From positions 1 to 56,909 of the forward strand of contig NZ_JASAOI010000035.1 in NCBI RefSeq assembly GCF_029953285.1: a stretch of DNA of 56,909 nt, given 5' to 3'. The position numbers and the translations under genes are program-made. The notes under the pieces were generated by a model, which saw nothing but the letters and a program-made list of their open reading frames with translations, searched no databases and was not told the origin of the DNA. Numbering within the stretch: position 1 is the stretch's first letter; each line of letters opens with the position of its first letter. The DNA is from Yinghuangia seranimata (GTDB lineage Bacteria; Actinomycetota; Actinomycetes; Streptomycetales; Streptomycetaceae). Of this stretch, positions 25,848-34,479 are shown one piece after another.

Positions 25848-26774
25848 TCAGTCGGCGTAACGAATCCGCACGGTGCCCGGGTCGGGCGCGGCGCTCTTGC
25901 CGCCCTTGGACTGAGCGGTCGTCCAGCCGTCGCCGCCGTCGGAGCGCGACCACACCTTGCCGTCGTACGCGATCTCGCGGATGCCGAGCGTCTTGGCGTG
26001 CGCCAGCGCCCACTCGGCGACGACCCAGCCGCGGTCCGTCGCGCCGGGGCGGACGGTCACCGTGCCGGGGGTGTCCTCGCCGATCGACTGCGTGGTGAGC
26101 GCGCCCTTGAAGTCGTCGGTCAGCGCGTCGCGGATCGGCGCCGCGGTGGCCACGCCGGGCTTGCCCGTGAGCGTGCAGGTCATGCCGGCGGGGACGCGCC
26201 CGGACAGCGCCCCGGCGAACGCGGCGGCGCGCGGCTCGTGGCGGGCGTACGCCTCGGGGAACGCGCTGCGCTGCACCTTCTGCGCGGCCTCGGTCAGCGG
26301 CAGCGTGGGCCAGTCCTTGACCTTCACCAGGGCCTCGTAGAACTTGCCGGCCGCGTACGACGGGTCGGTGATCTGCTCGGCGGTGCCCCAGCCCTGCGAC
26401 GGCCGCTGCTGGAAGAGCCCCAGCGAGTCGCGGTCGCCGTAGGTGATGTTGAACAGCTTCGACTCCTGCAGCGACGTCGCGATCGCGATCGTCATGGCGC
26501 GCTCGCCCTGCGGCAGGGCGCGTGCGTTCGCAACCGCGGCGATGGTCGAGGCGTTGGCCGCCTGCTCGGGGTCGAGGCGGACCTCGGTGCCGTCGGCGCC
26601 CTTCGCGGTGCACTCGTCGGAGGCGCCGCCGCCGGGGTTCAGGATCTTGACCACGGCGACGCCGACCGCCGCGAACAACCCGAGCACGACGGCCAGCGCG
26701 ATCGCCCAGCCGACTATGCCGCCGCGCCCGTCCGCCTGCTCGTCGTGCTCTGAAGTGCGTTTTCTCTGGCCCAC
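25848..26774 (-). CDS. Membrane-anchored protein with a lysozyme-like segment
   Basis: 308 aa. After a polar N-terminus, one membrane helix ([21 protein letters not shown], about residues 19-39) places the rest outside. Residues ~90-125 read [19 protein letters not shown] then [14 protein letters not shown], which resembles the Glu-centred active-site region and GLFQ loop of lysozyme/transglycosylase folds. Actinomycete homologues often carry an unconvincing 'heavy metal transporter' label. Cell-wall hydrolysis is my inference. GTG at 26774 is chosen because a TAGTCT hexamer ends 7 nt upstream, overlapping the dapE promoter on the other strand. Confidence 0.75.
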   Translation of the reverse strand: MGQRKRTSEHDEQADGRGGIVGWAIALAVVLGLFAAVGVAVVKILNPGGGASDECTAKGADGTEVRLDPEQAANASTIAAVANARALPQGERAMTIAIATSLQESKLFNITYGDRDSLGLFQQRPSQGWGTAEQITDPSYAAGKFYEALVKVKDWPTLPLTEAAQKVQRSAFPEAYARHEPRAAAFAGALSGRVPAGMTCTLTGKPGVATAAPIRDALTDDFKGALTTQSIGEDTPGTVTVRPGATDRGWVVAEWALAHAKTLGIREIAYDGKVWSRSDGGDGWTTAQSKGGKSAAPDPGTVRIRYAD

Positions 26775-26798
26775 ACGGCAAAGACTATGGTGATACGC
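26775..26798. promoter_or_regulatory. Overlapping divergent leaderless promoters
   Basis: The 24 bp between the two start codons contain TATGGT (plus strand, 26786-26791) and TAGTCT (minus strand, 26787-26782), overlapping by 2 bp. Each ends exactly 7 nt before its own start codon (ATG 26799, GTG 26774). No Shine-Dalgarno fits on either side. Each -35 would lie inside the other gene's coding start. Confidence 0.65.
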
Positions 26799-27875
26799 AT
26801 GCCTGGTGCCCTGGACCTCACGCGTGACGCCGCCCATGTGACCGCCCAGCTGGTCGACGTCCCGTCGGTGAGCGGCGAGGAGAAGGCGCTCGCGGACGTC
26901 GTCGAGGAGGTGCTGCGCGGGCTGCCGCACCTGACCGTCGACCGCGACGGCGACGCGGTGGTCGCCCGCACCTCGCTGGGCCGCGCCGAGCGGGTCGTGC
27001 TCGCCGGCCACCTGGACACCGTGCCGATCGCCGACAACGTGCCGTCGCGCCTCGACGGGCCGCTGCTGTACGGGTGCGGCACCTCGGACATGAAGTCCGG
27101 CGTCGCGGTGCAGCTGCGGCTCGCCGCGCTGCTGACCGCGCCCAGCCGGGACATCACCTACGTCTTCTACGACAACGAGGAGGTCGAGGCGCACCGCAAC
27201 GGCCTCGGCCGGCTCGCCCGCAACCGCCCCGAGTGGCTCGCGGGCGACTTCGCGGTGCTGCTGGAGCCGACCGACGGCGTCGTCGAGGGCGGCTGCCAGG
27301 GCACGCTGCGGGTGCGGGTGACCACCGAGGGGCGTCGCGCGCACTCGGCGCGCTCGTGGCTCGGCGACAACGCGATCCACAAGGCCGCGCCGATCCTCGC
27401 CGCGCTGGAGGCCTACGAGCCGCGCGTCGCGGTGATCGACGGGCTGGAGTACCGCGAGGGCCTCAACGCGGTGGGCATCGAGGGCGGTGTGGCCGGCAAC
27501 GTCATCCCGGACGCCTGCTCGGTGCTGGTCAACTTCCGCTTCGCGCCGGACCGTTCCGAGGCCGACGCGGAGGCGCACGTGCGCGAGGTGTTCGCGTCCG
27601 CGGTGGCGCGGGGCGCGACGGTGGAGCTGACCGACTCGGCCCCGGGCGCGCTGCCCGGGCTCGGGCAGCCGGCCGCGGCGGCGTTCGTCGAGGTGGTCGG
27701 CGGCGAGCCGCGCGCCAAGGTCGCGTGGACGGACGTCGCGCGGTTCTCCGCGCTCGGCGTGCCCGCGGTCAACTACGGCCCCGGCGACCCGGCGAAGGCC
27801 CACACCCGCGACGAGTACGTCGAGGTCGCGCAGGTGCTGCGGGCCGAGGAGCGGATGCTCGCCTGGCTGGGCTGA
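26799..27875 (+). CDS. dapE: Succinyl-diaminopimelate desuccinylase (DapE)
   Basis: Zinc hydrolase (M20 family) that removes succinate from N-succinyl-LL-diaminopimelate in the cytosol. 358 aa. The metal site is AGHLDTVP, the bridging Asp is in [10 protein letters not shown], and the catalytic Glu pair is in [18 protein letters not shown] is the dimer-domain histidine motif, and [15 protein letters not shown] carries the last ligand His. It starts at ATG 26799 if leaderless; an ATG four codons upstream is possible but lies within the -10. Together with dapC it completes the succinylase branch. Confidence 0.92.
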   Translation: MPGALDLTRDAAHVTAQLVDVPSVSGEEKALADVVEEVLRGLPHLTVDRDGDAVVARTSLGRAERVVLAGHLDTVPIADNVPSRLDGPLLYGCGTSDMKSGVAVQLRLAALLTAPSRDITYVFYDNEEVEAHRNGLGRLARNRPEWLAGDFAVLLEPTDGVVEGGCQGTLRVRVTTEGRRAHSARSWLGDNAIHKAAPILAALEAYEPRVAVIDGLEYREGLNAVGIEGGVAGNVIPDACSVLVNFRFAPDRSEADAEAHVREVFASAVARGATVELTDSAPGALPGLGQPAAAAFVEVVGGEPRAKVAWTDVARFSALGVPAVNYGPGDPAKAHTRDEYVEVAQVLRAEERMLAWLG

Positions 27876-27994
27876 TGAACCGCACGTGCCTCGGGCGTGA
27901 CCGCCCGGTGCCTGCGCGTACCGATCGGATGATGTGATCGCGACAGTCGGGCAAATACCTCCGTCTGATCGCCCGCCGTGCCAGTGTTGTCGGC

Positions 27995-28765
27995 ATGGAC
28001 ACGCGCTACACGCCCGAGGAACCCCCTGAGTTCGCGACCCCCGCCGAGCTCGCCGCCGCACACCCGACGACCGTCCGGCACCTGGGCGCCGAGGCGTGGC
28101 GGGTGCTGCGCATCCAGTCCGAGTTCGTGGAGGGCTTCGGGGCGCTCGCCGAACTCGGCCGGGCGGTGGCGGTCTTCGGATCCGCGCGCACCCCGGTCGG
28201 GACCCCCGAGTACATGCTCGGCGAGCAGGTCGGCAAGGCCCTGGTCGAGGCCGGGTACGCCGTCATCACAGGCGGCGGGCCGGGCGCGATGGAGGCGGCC
28301 AACAAGGGCGCGCAGGAGAACGGCGGCACGTCGGTGGGCCTCGGCATCGAGCTGCCCTTCGAGCAGGGCCTCAACCCGTACTGCGACATCGAGCTGAACT
28401 TCCGCTACTTCTTCGTCCGCAAGACGATGTTCGTGAAGTACGCGCAGGGCTTCGTCGTGCTGCCCGGCGGCATCGGCACGCTCGACGAACTGTTCGAGGC
28501 GCTCACCCTCGTCCAGACCCGCAAGGTCACGCACTTCCCGCTGGTGCTCATCGGCCGCGACTACTGGACCGGCCTGGTGGACTGGCTGCGCGACCAGGTC
28601 GTCGCGACCGGCAAGGCGTCCCCCAAGGACCTCGACCTCATCCACATCACGGACGACGTCGAGGAAGCCGTGCGCATCATCGTGAACGCCGACCTGCTGC
28701 TCGAGGAGGCCGAGGCCGCCGCGCGGCGCGCCAAGGAGGAGGCCGAGCGCCGCGCCTGCGGCTGA
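27995..28765 (+). CDS. LOG-like / TIGR00730 family nucleotide phosphoribohydrolase
   Basis: 256 aa with the Rossmann-like lysine-decarboxylase-like fold. AVFGSARTP opens the core, VITGGGPGAMEAANKGAQE is the first conserved loop, and PGGIGTLDELFEAL is the PGGxGTxxE catalytic/nucleotide motif. Characterised members cleave nucleoside 5'-monophosphates, including cytokinin precursors; which one this uses is unknown. A C-terminal Glu/Ala-rich helix follows. The same gene follows dapE in mycobacteria and Streptomyces. A CAGTGT hexamer lies 7 nt before the ATG, again compatible with a leaderless transcript. Confidence 0.88.
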   Translation: MDTRYTPEEPPEFATPAELAAAHPTTVRHLGAEAWRVLRIQSEFVEGFGALAELGRAVAVFGSARTPVGTPEYMLGEQVGKALVEAGYAVITGGGPGAMEAANKGAQENGGTSVGLGIELPFEQGLNPYCDIELNFRYFFVRKTMFVKYAQGFVVLPGGIGTLDELFEALTLVQTRKVTHFPLVLIGRDYWTGLVDWLRDQVVATGKASPKDLDLIHITDDVEEAVRIIVNADLLLEEAEAAARRAKEEAERRACG

Positions 28766-28974
28766 CCCGCGGTGGGCCTCGGCTGACGTGACGCCAGGGG
28801 CGTGCGGGCCGACTGCGCCAAAGGGACGAACGGTCGACTGACCGGCATCCCGCCGACCGGCGGTGTTCACCGGGACGACACCGCCACGCGGGAGCGTGGC
28901 TGCGCCCGGTACGCCTCCCGGCGCCGGTGACGCGCGTTGATCACGCGGGTCCGTCCACTTGAGCAGGAGATCCG

Positions 28975-30426
28975 ATGTCGCTGTCCCGTAGAGGCTTCCT
29001 GGGCCGCTCCGCCGTGGCCGGAGCCGGTATCGCGTTCGTCGGCAGCACCGAGGTGCTGCTCGCCCCCGGAGCCTTCGCGGCGCCCCGCGACAACCAGGAC
29101 GACCAGGACGACGAGCGCCGCGGCCGCCCGTCGTTCGGCTACGGCCCGCTGGTCCCGGACCCGGCCGGCCGCCTCGCGCTGCCCGCGGGCTTCTCGTACC
29201 AGATCGTCAGCCAGGCCGGCGTCACCAAGCTGGAGTCGGGCCACTTCACGCCGAGCAACCACGACGGCACCGGCGCGTTCGACCGCGCGGGCGGCGGCAG
29301 CGTGCTCGTCAACAACCACGAGCTGCGCGGCAAGCTGGCCGACTGGCCGCTCCCGGTCCCGCACATCGAGGGCTACGTCTACGACCCGGGCGTGGCCGGC
29401 GGCTGCACCGTCGTCGAGGCGGACCGCCACGGCCGCCGCATCCGCGAGTACGTCGGCGTGGCCGGCACCTCGACGAACTGCGCCGGCGGACGCACGCCGT
29501 GGGAGACCTGGCTGACCTGCGAGGAGACCGAGGACCTGGCGGGCCAGAACGGCGCCACCAAGGACCACGGCTACGTGTTCGAGGTCGAGCCGTACGACAA
29601 GCACGCCAACCGCGACCCCAAGCCGATCAAGGCGCTGGGCCGGTACGCCCACGAGGCCGTCGCGGTCGACCCGCGCCGCGGCCACCTCTACCTGACCGAG
29701 GACGCCGGCAACCCGAACGGCCTGCTCTACCGCTGGGAGCCGCCGCGCGGCTTCCGCCACGGCCGCGGCCGCCTCAAGGGCCTCGCCGACGACGCGGGCA
29801 CGCTCGCCGCGATGCACTGCCTCGACGCCGCCGGCAACCACGTCGACGACCTGTCGCGCGCCACCGAGATCGGCACCACCTACCAGGTCAAGTGGGTCCC
29901 GGTTCCGGAGCGCGACGCGCGCAAGACGGCGGTCCGCAAGCAGTTCACCAACAGCGACGTCACCCGCGGCCGCAAGCTCGAGGGCATCGCGTGGAACGAG
30001 ACCGGCGTGTACGTCGTCACGTCGTTCGCCCGCGCCGAGAGCCCCGTCGCGCACGACGGCCAGGTCTGGTACTACGACCCGGCCCGCCAGCGCATCACGC
30101 TCAAGCTGCGCTACGGCGTCAACCCGAACCCGGCCGTGGACGGCGCGTTCGACAGCCCGGACAACATCACCGTGTCGCCCCACGGCGGCGTCATCCTCGC
30201 CGAGGACGGCGAGGGCATCCAGCACCTGGTCGGCGCCGCGAGCAACGGCCGCTCCTACCCGCTCGCGCGCAACGACGTGAACATGGGCACCCCGGAGAAG
30301 CCGGAGTACAGCGAGTTCACCGGCCCGACGTTCTCGTCCGACGAGAAGATCCTGTTCGCGAACGTCCAGGAGCCCGGCACCATGTTCGCGATCACCGGCC
30401 CGTGGCGGCACCACGCGGAGCTCTGA
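28975..30426 (+). CDS. Tat-exported PhoX-like (DUF839) protein
   Basis: 483 aa. The N-terminus MSLSRRGFLGRSAVAGAG is a twin-arginine signal, with cleavage near APGAFA. The mature region starts with a short acidic stretch and then follows the PhoX/DUF839 beta-propeller: SGHFTPSNHDGTGAFD, LVNNHELRG, TPWETWLTCEE, GRYAHEAVAVDP, EDAGNPNGLLYRW. PhoX enzymes are Ca/Fe-dependent phosphatases; whether this one is active is not provable here. AGGAG lies 7 nt before the ATG. A TatB gene lies in this same window, though the Tat pathway serves many proteins. Confidence 0.87.
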   Translation: MSLSRRGFLGRSAVAGAGIAFVGSTEVLLAPGAFAAPRDNQDDQDDERRGRPSFGYGPLVPDPAGRLALPAGFSYQIVSQAGVTKLESGHFTPSNHDGTGAFDRAGGGSVLVNNHELRGKLADWPLPVPHIEGYVYDPGVAGGCTVVEADRHGRRIREYVGVAGTSTNCAGGRTPWETWLTCEETEDLAGQNGATKDHGYVFEVEPYDKHANRDPKPIKALGRYAHEAVAVDPRRGHLYLTEDAGNPNGLLYRWEPPRGFRHGRGRLKGLADDAGTLAAMHCLDAAGNHVDDLSRATEIGTTYQVKWVPVPERDARKTAVRKQFTNSDVTRGRKLEGIAWNETGVYVVTSFARAESPVAHDGQVWYYDPARQRITLKLRYGVNPNPAVDGAFDSPDNITVSPHGGVILAEDGEGIQHLVGAASNGRSYPLARNDVNMGTPEKPEYSEFTGPTFSSDEKILFANVQEPGTMFAITGPWRHHAEL

Positions 30427-30589
30427 CCCGGGCTCCGGCCTCCGGCGTACCGCCGGACCACTGAACGACCTCTGACCGGCACGCCGCGGCAGGGGATCAC
30501 CGGCGGCGCAAGGACGGCGGCGACGTCGGGCGGTTGACGACCGCCTCGGTTGAGGGCGGCGGTTCGTCGAGCAGGGAAATACGGGGGAA

Positions 30590-30631
30590 GGGCCCCGCGT
30601 ACCGGAAGGATCGATCCGGTGCGCGGGGCCC
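30590..30631. terminator. Terminator hairpin between the convergent PhoX-like and folP genes
   Basis: GGGCCCCGCGTACCGG pairs with CCGGTGCGCGGGGCCC (16 bp, one G-T pair) around a 10-nt loop. It sits between the two convergent stop codons and can act in both directions. Confidence 0.8.
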
Positions 30632-30663
30632 TGTCGTCCCGTCGGCGTTCGTCGTACGCGCGG

Positions 30664-31530
30664 TCAGGCCAGCGCGCGGCGCGCCACCGCGGGCGCCCGC
30701 GTGCCCTGGATCGTCGCCACCATGTCGAGCACCTGGCGCGTCTCGCGGACCTGGTGCACGCGGTACAGCCGCGCGCCCAGCCACGCCGACACGGCCGTCG
30801 TGGCGAGCGTGCCCAACAGCCGTTCGTTGACCGGCGCGTCGAGCGTCTCGCCGACGAAGTCCTTGTTGGACAGCGACACCAGCACCGGCCACCCGGTCTC
30901 GGCCATCTCGCCCAGCCGCCGGGTCGCCTCCAGCGAGTGCCGGGTGTTCTTCCCGAAGTCGTGGCCCGGGTCGATGATGATCGCGTCGCGGCGCACCCCG
31001 AGTCCGAGCGCGCGCTCGGCCAGGCCGACCGTCACGTCGAGGATGTCGGCCATGACGTCGTCGTAGCCGACCCGGTGCGGGCGGGTGCGCGGACGCGCGC
31101 GCCCCGCGTGCGTGCACACGATGCCGACGCCGTACCGCGCGGCCACCTCCGCGAGCTTCGGGTCGACGCCGCCCCACGCGTCGTTCAGCAGGTCGGCGCC
31201 GGCCTCGCAGACCGCCTCGCCGACCTCGTGCCGCCAGGTGTCGACGCTGATCACGACGTCCGGGTGGCGGCGGCGCACCTCGGCGACGAACGACACCGTG
31301 CGGCGCATCTCCTCGGCGGCGTCCACCTCCGCGCCCGGGCCGGCCTTGACCCCGCCGATGTCGACGATCCCGGCGCCCTCGGCCACCGCGCGCTCCACGG
31401 CCTCCAGCGCGGGGCGGTCGTCGAACGTCGCGCCCTTGTCGAAGAACGAGTCCGGCGTGCGGTTGACGATCGCCATGATCACGTGTTCGTCGTCGGCGAA
31501 CTCGCGCGGCCCCAGCCTCAGCATCGCCAC
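30664..31530 (-). CDS. folP: Dihydropteroate synthase-like protein (FolP2 type)
   Basis: TIM-barrel protein of 288 aa. AIVNRTPDSFFDKGATF carries the family start motif, with DIGGVKAGPG at the second strand and IIDPGHDFGKN at the pterin site. The reaction of true DHPS joins p-aminobenzoate to dihydropterin pyrophosphate. The 'RTPDSFF' form and position in the dapE/tag block match the mycobacterial FolP2, reported not to complement DHPS, so folate synthesis is uncertain. The start is GTG (31530) with GGAGG 5 nt upstream. In mycobacteria gpgS follows folP2; here that gene is absent. Confidence 0.85.
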   Translation of the reverse strand: MAMLRLGPREFADDEHVIMAIVNRTPDSFFDKGATFDDRPALEAVERAVAEGAGIVDIGGVKAGPGAEVDAAEEMRRTVSFVAEVRRRHPDVVISVDTWRHEVGEAVCEAGADLLNDAWGGVDPKLAEVAARYGVGIVCTHAGRARPRTRPHRVGYDDVMADILDVTVGLAERALGLGVRRDAIIIDPGHDFGKNTRHSLEATRRLGEMAETGWPVLVSLSNKDFVGETLDAPVNERLLGTLATTAVSAWLGARLYRVHQVRETRQVLDMVATIQGTRAPAVARRALA

Positions 31531-31698
31531 CCGTGCCTCCAGTTCATGCGTTCCCGTGCCGTGCGCACGCCGTCGCGGCGTTCCCGCGGCAGGCGGACAT
31601 CCCCACCCCAGATCGTGGCACGATCGTCCCGTGCACGGCCGACAGGGGGCCGTGCCTGCTGCCGATCAGGGCTGCCGATCAGGTCAGGGGAGTGTCCG

Positions 31699-32154
31699 GT
31701 GTTCTGGATCCAGCTAGTCGTCGTGACCGGCGTGGTCTTCGTGGTCGCGGCGGTGGTCCTCGGCGCGGGCGGCACGCTGCCCGACGCGTACCCGGACCGC
31801 CCCGACCTGTCCTGGACCACCGACCGGCCGCTGACCGTCGAGGACGTCGACCGTGTGCGGTTCCCCGTCGTGCTGCGCGGCTACCGGATGAGCGAGGTCG
31901 ACTACACGCTCGACCGGCTCAGCGCCGAGCTGTCCGCGCGCGACGCGCGGATCATGGACCTCGAGTACCGGCTCGCGGGCGTGCTGCCGGCGGGCGTCGC
32001 GGCGCCCTACACGCCGATGACCGTCCAGATGCCGCCGCCGGGCACCCAGGCCGCTCCCGACACGACCCCCGCCCAGGGCGACACGCCCGGTACCGGCGAC
32101 CGTTCCGCGGGCCCCTCGGGCGGGCAGGACCGTACGGAAGGCGGACAGGCGTGA
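31699..32154 (+). CDS. DivIVA-motif membrane protein
   Basis: 151 aa. The N-terminal membrane helix (FWIQLVVVTGVVFVVAAVVLGAG) is followed by one DivIVA-type motif, FPVVLRGYRMSEVDYTLDRL, a short helix (LSARDARIMDLEYRLAG), then a disordered Pro/Thr/Gly tail. The motif is the one by which DivIVA/Wag31 relatives recognise membranes, so a role in polar growth or envelope organisation is plausible (inference). GTG at 31699 follows GGGGAG. The stop overlaps the next gene's GTG by 4 nt (GTGA), so tag is translationally coupled. Confidence 0.8.
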   Translation: MFWIQLVVVTGVVFVVAAVVLGAGGTLPDAYPDRPDLSWTTDRPLTVEDVDRVRFPVVLRGYRMSEVDYTLDRLSAELSARDARIMDLEYRLAGVLPAGVAAPYTPMTVQMPPPGTQAAPDTTPAQGDTPGTGDRSAGPSGGQDRTEGGQA

Positions 32155-32765
32155 GCGACGAGCAGAAGGCCGTGGAGGCCGCAGAGCCGGGCGCGGTCGT
32201 CGTCGGCGAGGACGGCCTCGCACGCTGCCCCTGGGGGCTCAGCACGCCGGACTACGTCGAGTACCACGACACCGAGTGGGGCGTCCCGGTGCACGGCGAC
32301 GACGCGCTGTTCGAGCGGCTGTGCCTGGAGGCGTTCCAGTCCGGCCTGTCGTGGATCACGATCCTGCGCCGCCGCGAGGGCTTCCGCGCGGCGTTCGACG
32401 GCTTCGTGATCGACAAGGTCGCGGTGTTCGACGACAAGGACGTGACGCGGCTCCTCGCGGACCCGGGGATCATCCGCAACCGCTCCAAGATCGAGGCGTG
32501 CATCGCGAACGCGAAGGTCGCCCAGAACCTGTCCGGCGGCCTCGACGCGCTCATCTGGGCGCACGCGCCGACCCCGAAGGGGCGCACCGCGCCCCGGACC
32601 GTCTCCGACGTCCCCGCGACCACGCCGGAGTCCGTGGCGCTGTCGAAGGACCTGCGCAAGCAGGGCTTCAAGTTCGTGGGACCGACGACGGCGTACGCGA
32701 TGATGCAGGCGTGCGGCCTGGTCGACGACCACCTGGCCGACTGCCACGCCCGTCGTACGGTCTGA
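32151..32765 (+). CDS. tag: DNA-3-methyladenine glycosylase I
   Basis: Base-excision repair enzyme of 204 aa that removes 3-methyladenine from alkylated DNA. Family marks are RCPWGLSTPDYVEYHDTEWG, with the first zinc Cys, then FERLCLEAFQSGLSW, whose Glu/Trp form the base pocket, and LIRNRSKIE-like IIRNRSKIEA. KFVGPTTAYAMMQACGLVDDH and the final CHARR supply the remaining zinc ligands. About 15 residues at the N-terminus are an extension. It is translationally coupled to the DivIVA-like gene, as in S. coelicolor and M. tuberculosis. Confidence 0.94.
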   Translation: MSDEQKAVEAAEPGAVVVGEDGLARCPWGLSTPDYVEYHDTEWGVPVHGDDALFERLCLEAFQSGLSWITILRRREGFRAAFDGFVIDKVAVFDDKDVTRLLADPGIIRNRSKIEACIANAKVAQNLSGGLDALIWAHAPTPKGRTAPRTVSDVPATTPESVALSKDLRKQGFKFVGPTTAYAMMQACGLVDDHLADCHARRTV

Positions 32766-32922
32766 CCCGGGCCCGACGAGGCCAACACGCTTGGCAGCAC
32801 GGCCCGGTGGCCGAACGGCACGCGCTCCGCGCGGCCGCGAAGCGGGCGACCCCTCCCGCGATCGCTAGCGCCCGCCCGCATACCCTCCCGTCCACGCGCG
32901 AGCCTTCCGCCCGCCCCGCCCC

Positions 32923-32942
32923 CGCCCCGCGTGCGCGGGGCG
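32923..32942. terminator. Short GC hairpin between convergent tag and crotonase genes
   Basis: CGCCCCGCG and CGCGGGGCG flank TG; allowing a 4-nt loop gives an 8-bp stem. It has no T-run and is surrounded by other G/C-rich sequence, so confidence is modest. Confidence 0.5.
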
Positions 32943-32989
32943 CGGGCGCGAGGGCGCGGGCGGGACGGGAGGCGATGCGCGACGCCGCC

Positions 32990-33778
32990 TTACTTGCCGG
33001 TGAACTCCGGCTTCTGCTTCGTCAGGAACGCGTCGACCGCGATGCGGTGGTCGTCGGACCTGCCCGCGCGCAGCTGGAGTTCGTCCTCCTTCGCGAGCGC
33101 GTCGACGATCGAGTGGTCGGCGGCGTACGCCAGCGACTCCTTGATCGCGCCGTAGGCGACCGTCGGGCCGGACGCCAGCTTCGCGGCCAGCTCGCCCGCC
33201 GCGGCGGCGACCTGGTCGGCCGGGACGACCCGCGTCGCCAGGCCCAGCTCGAGCGCCTTCGCGGCCGGGATGGTCTCCGGCAGCATCAGCAGCTCCGTGG
33301 CGCGGGCGTGCCCGACCAGCCGCGGCAGCGTCCACGACGCGCCCGAGTCGGCGGTCAGCGCGACGCCCGCGAACGCCAGGTTGAAGCCCGCCGTGTCCGC
33401 CACGACCCGGAAGTCGCACGCGAACGCGATCGCCGCGCCCGCGCCGGCCGCCACGCCGTTGACCGCCGCGACGACCGGCTTGCGCATCGTCGCGAGCGCG
33501 GTGACCAGCGGGTTGTAGTGCTCCGACACCGTCGCGAACGTCGCCTCGGGGCTCTTCTGCAGCAGCTCGATGTGCTGCTTGAGGTCCTGGCCCACGCAGA
33601 ACGCCCGGCCGGTGCCGGTGAGCACGACCGCGCGCACCTGGTCGTCCTCAGCCGCCCGCAGGACCGCGTCGCGCAGCGCGACCTTGGTGTCCGTGTCGAG
33701 CGCGTTCATGGCGTCGGCACGGTTGAGGGTGATGGTCGCGACGCCGTCGGCGAGGTCGTAGAGCACGTTGTCGGCCAC
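32990..33778 (-). CDS. Enoyl-CoA hydratase/isomerase family protein
   Basis: Crotonase-fold protein of 262 aa. The oxyanion-hole segments are AFCVGQDLKQH and AAVNGVAAGAGAAIAFACDF. The position of the catalytic Glu of true hydratases is occupied by a stretch reading AFAGVALTADSGASWTLPRLVG, so the two-Glu active site is not obvious and isomerase or other chemistry is possible. The first residues MADNVLYDLADGVATITLN are standard. The start is GTG with AGGAGA upstream. It lies alone on the minus strand between tag and DUF3117. Confidence 0.88.
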   Translation of the reverse strand: MADNVLYDLADGVATITLNRADAMNALDTDTKVALRDAVLRAAEDDQVRAVVLTGTGRAFCVGQDLKQHIELLQKSPEATFATVSEHYNPLVTALATMRKPVVAAVNGVAAGAGAAIAFACDFRVVADTAGFNLAFAGVALTADSGASWTLPRLVGHARATELLMLPETIPAAKALELGLATRVVPADQVAAAAGELAAKLASGPTVAYGAIKESLAYAADHSIVDALAKEDELQLRAGRSDDHRIAVDAFLTKQKPEFTGK

Positions 33779-34000
33779 GAGGGTCTCCTGTACGTGAGGG
33801 TCATCCGGCGATTACGGACAGGTCCGCCAGGTCAGCATGCCGGACGCCGCTCCGGCGGCCGCCTCGGCCCCCGTACCGCCGTCGTCCCACCCGTGGTCCC
33901 GCCGTGCCGCGCCACCGTCTCCGGCAGGTCGGCGGGGATGCGCGGAAACCCCGGAAAACCGGGCCGGGAAGGCCCACGAGTCGGTCGTCCATGACCGATG

Positions 34001-34031
34001 TTGCTCACCCCACCGCCGTATGCGGGATAAT
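34001..34031 (+). promoter_or_regulatory. Candidate promoter for the DUF3117 gene
   Basis: TTGCTC (34001-34006) and GATAAT (34026-34031) with 19-bp spacing. The rest of 33779-34107 is GC-rich and shows no other clear motif. Confidence 0.4.
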
Positions 34032-34107
34032 GGGGCCTGATCAATGCGCTCGAAGACCGGTGGCCGGATGAGCACCGGTGTGTCGATATGCAGGAAGGGG
34101 AACGAGC

Positions 34108-34284
34108 ATGGCGGCCATGAAGCCGCGGACGGGCGACGGCCCGCTCGAGGTGACCAAGGAAGGGCGGGGCATCGTCATGCGCGTTCCGCTTGAGGGTGGA
34201 GGGCGGCTCGTTGTCGAGCTGACCCCCGACGAGGCGGGTGCGCTCAGCGAAGCGCTGGCCAACGCCACGGGCGCCAAGGCCTGA
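34108..34284 (+). CDS. DUF3117 protein
   Basis: 58-aa protein beginning MAAMKPRTGDGPLEVTKEGR, followed by the highly conserved IVMRVPLEGGGRLVVELTPDEA. It is nearly identical to the family found next to tag in many actinobacteria (Rv1211 in M. tuberculosis, from memory). It looks like a small beta-rich protein; function unknown. ATG at 34108 follows AGGAAGGGGAACG; the longer reading frame upstream is not conserved. A structured non-coding element lies 40 nt after its stop. Confidence 0.93.
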   Translation: MAAMKPRTGDGPLEVTKEGRGIVMRVPLEGGGRLVVELTPDEAGALSEALANATGAKA

Positions 34285-34323
34285 CCTTCCCGGTGCCACC
34301 CTCGACCGTGTCGCGGTGAGCAG

Positions 34324-34418
34324 CGGCCCCGGCCGGTATGTGTTCAGGGAGTTCCAACGCGGATCGCAAGATCCACGGAGAACGGGACGAATCCGTGAGA
34401 ACGTACCGGCTGGGGCCG
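34324..34418. other. Structured intergenic element (long imperfect hairpin)
   Basis: Outer arms CGGCCCCGGCCGGTA (34324-34338) and TACCGGCTGGGGCCG (34404-34418) pair over 15 bp with one G-T; pairing continues inward with TGTTC / GAACG. Inside are a GGATC-GCAA-GATCC hairpin with a GNRA-type loop (34361-34374) and a CACGGA/TCCGTG pair. It lies between two convergent stops. It could be a bidirectional terminator, a 3' UTR structure or a small RNA; no T-run follows. Confidence 0.6.
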
Positions 34419-34479
34419 TCGCATGCCCGCACACGGTCGTCGTCGTACCTCCGCCACGCCCGGCGCGGGGCGGTAGCGG

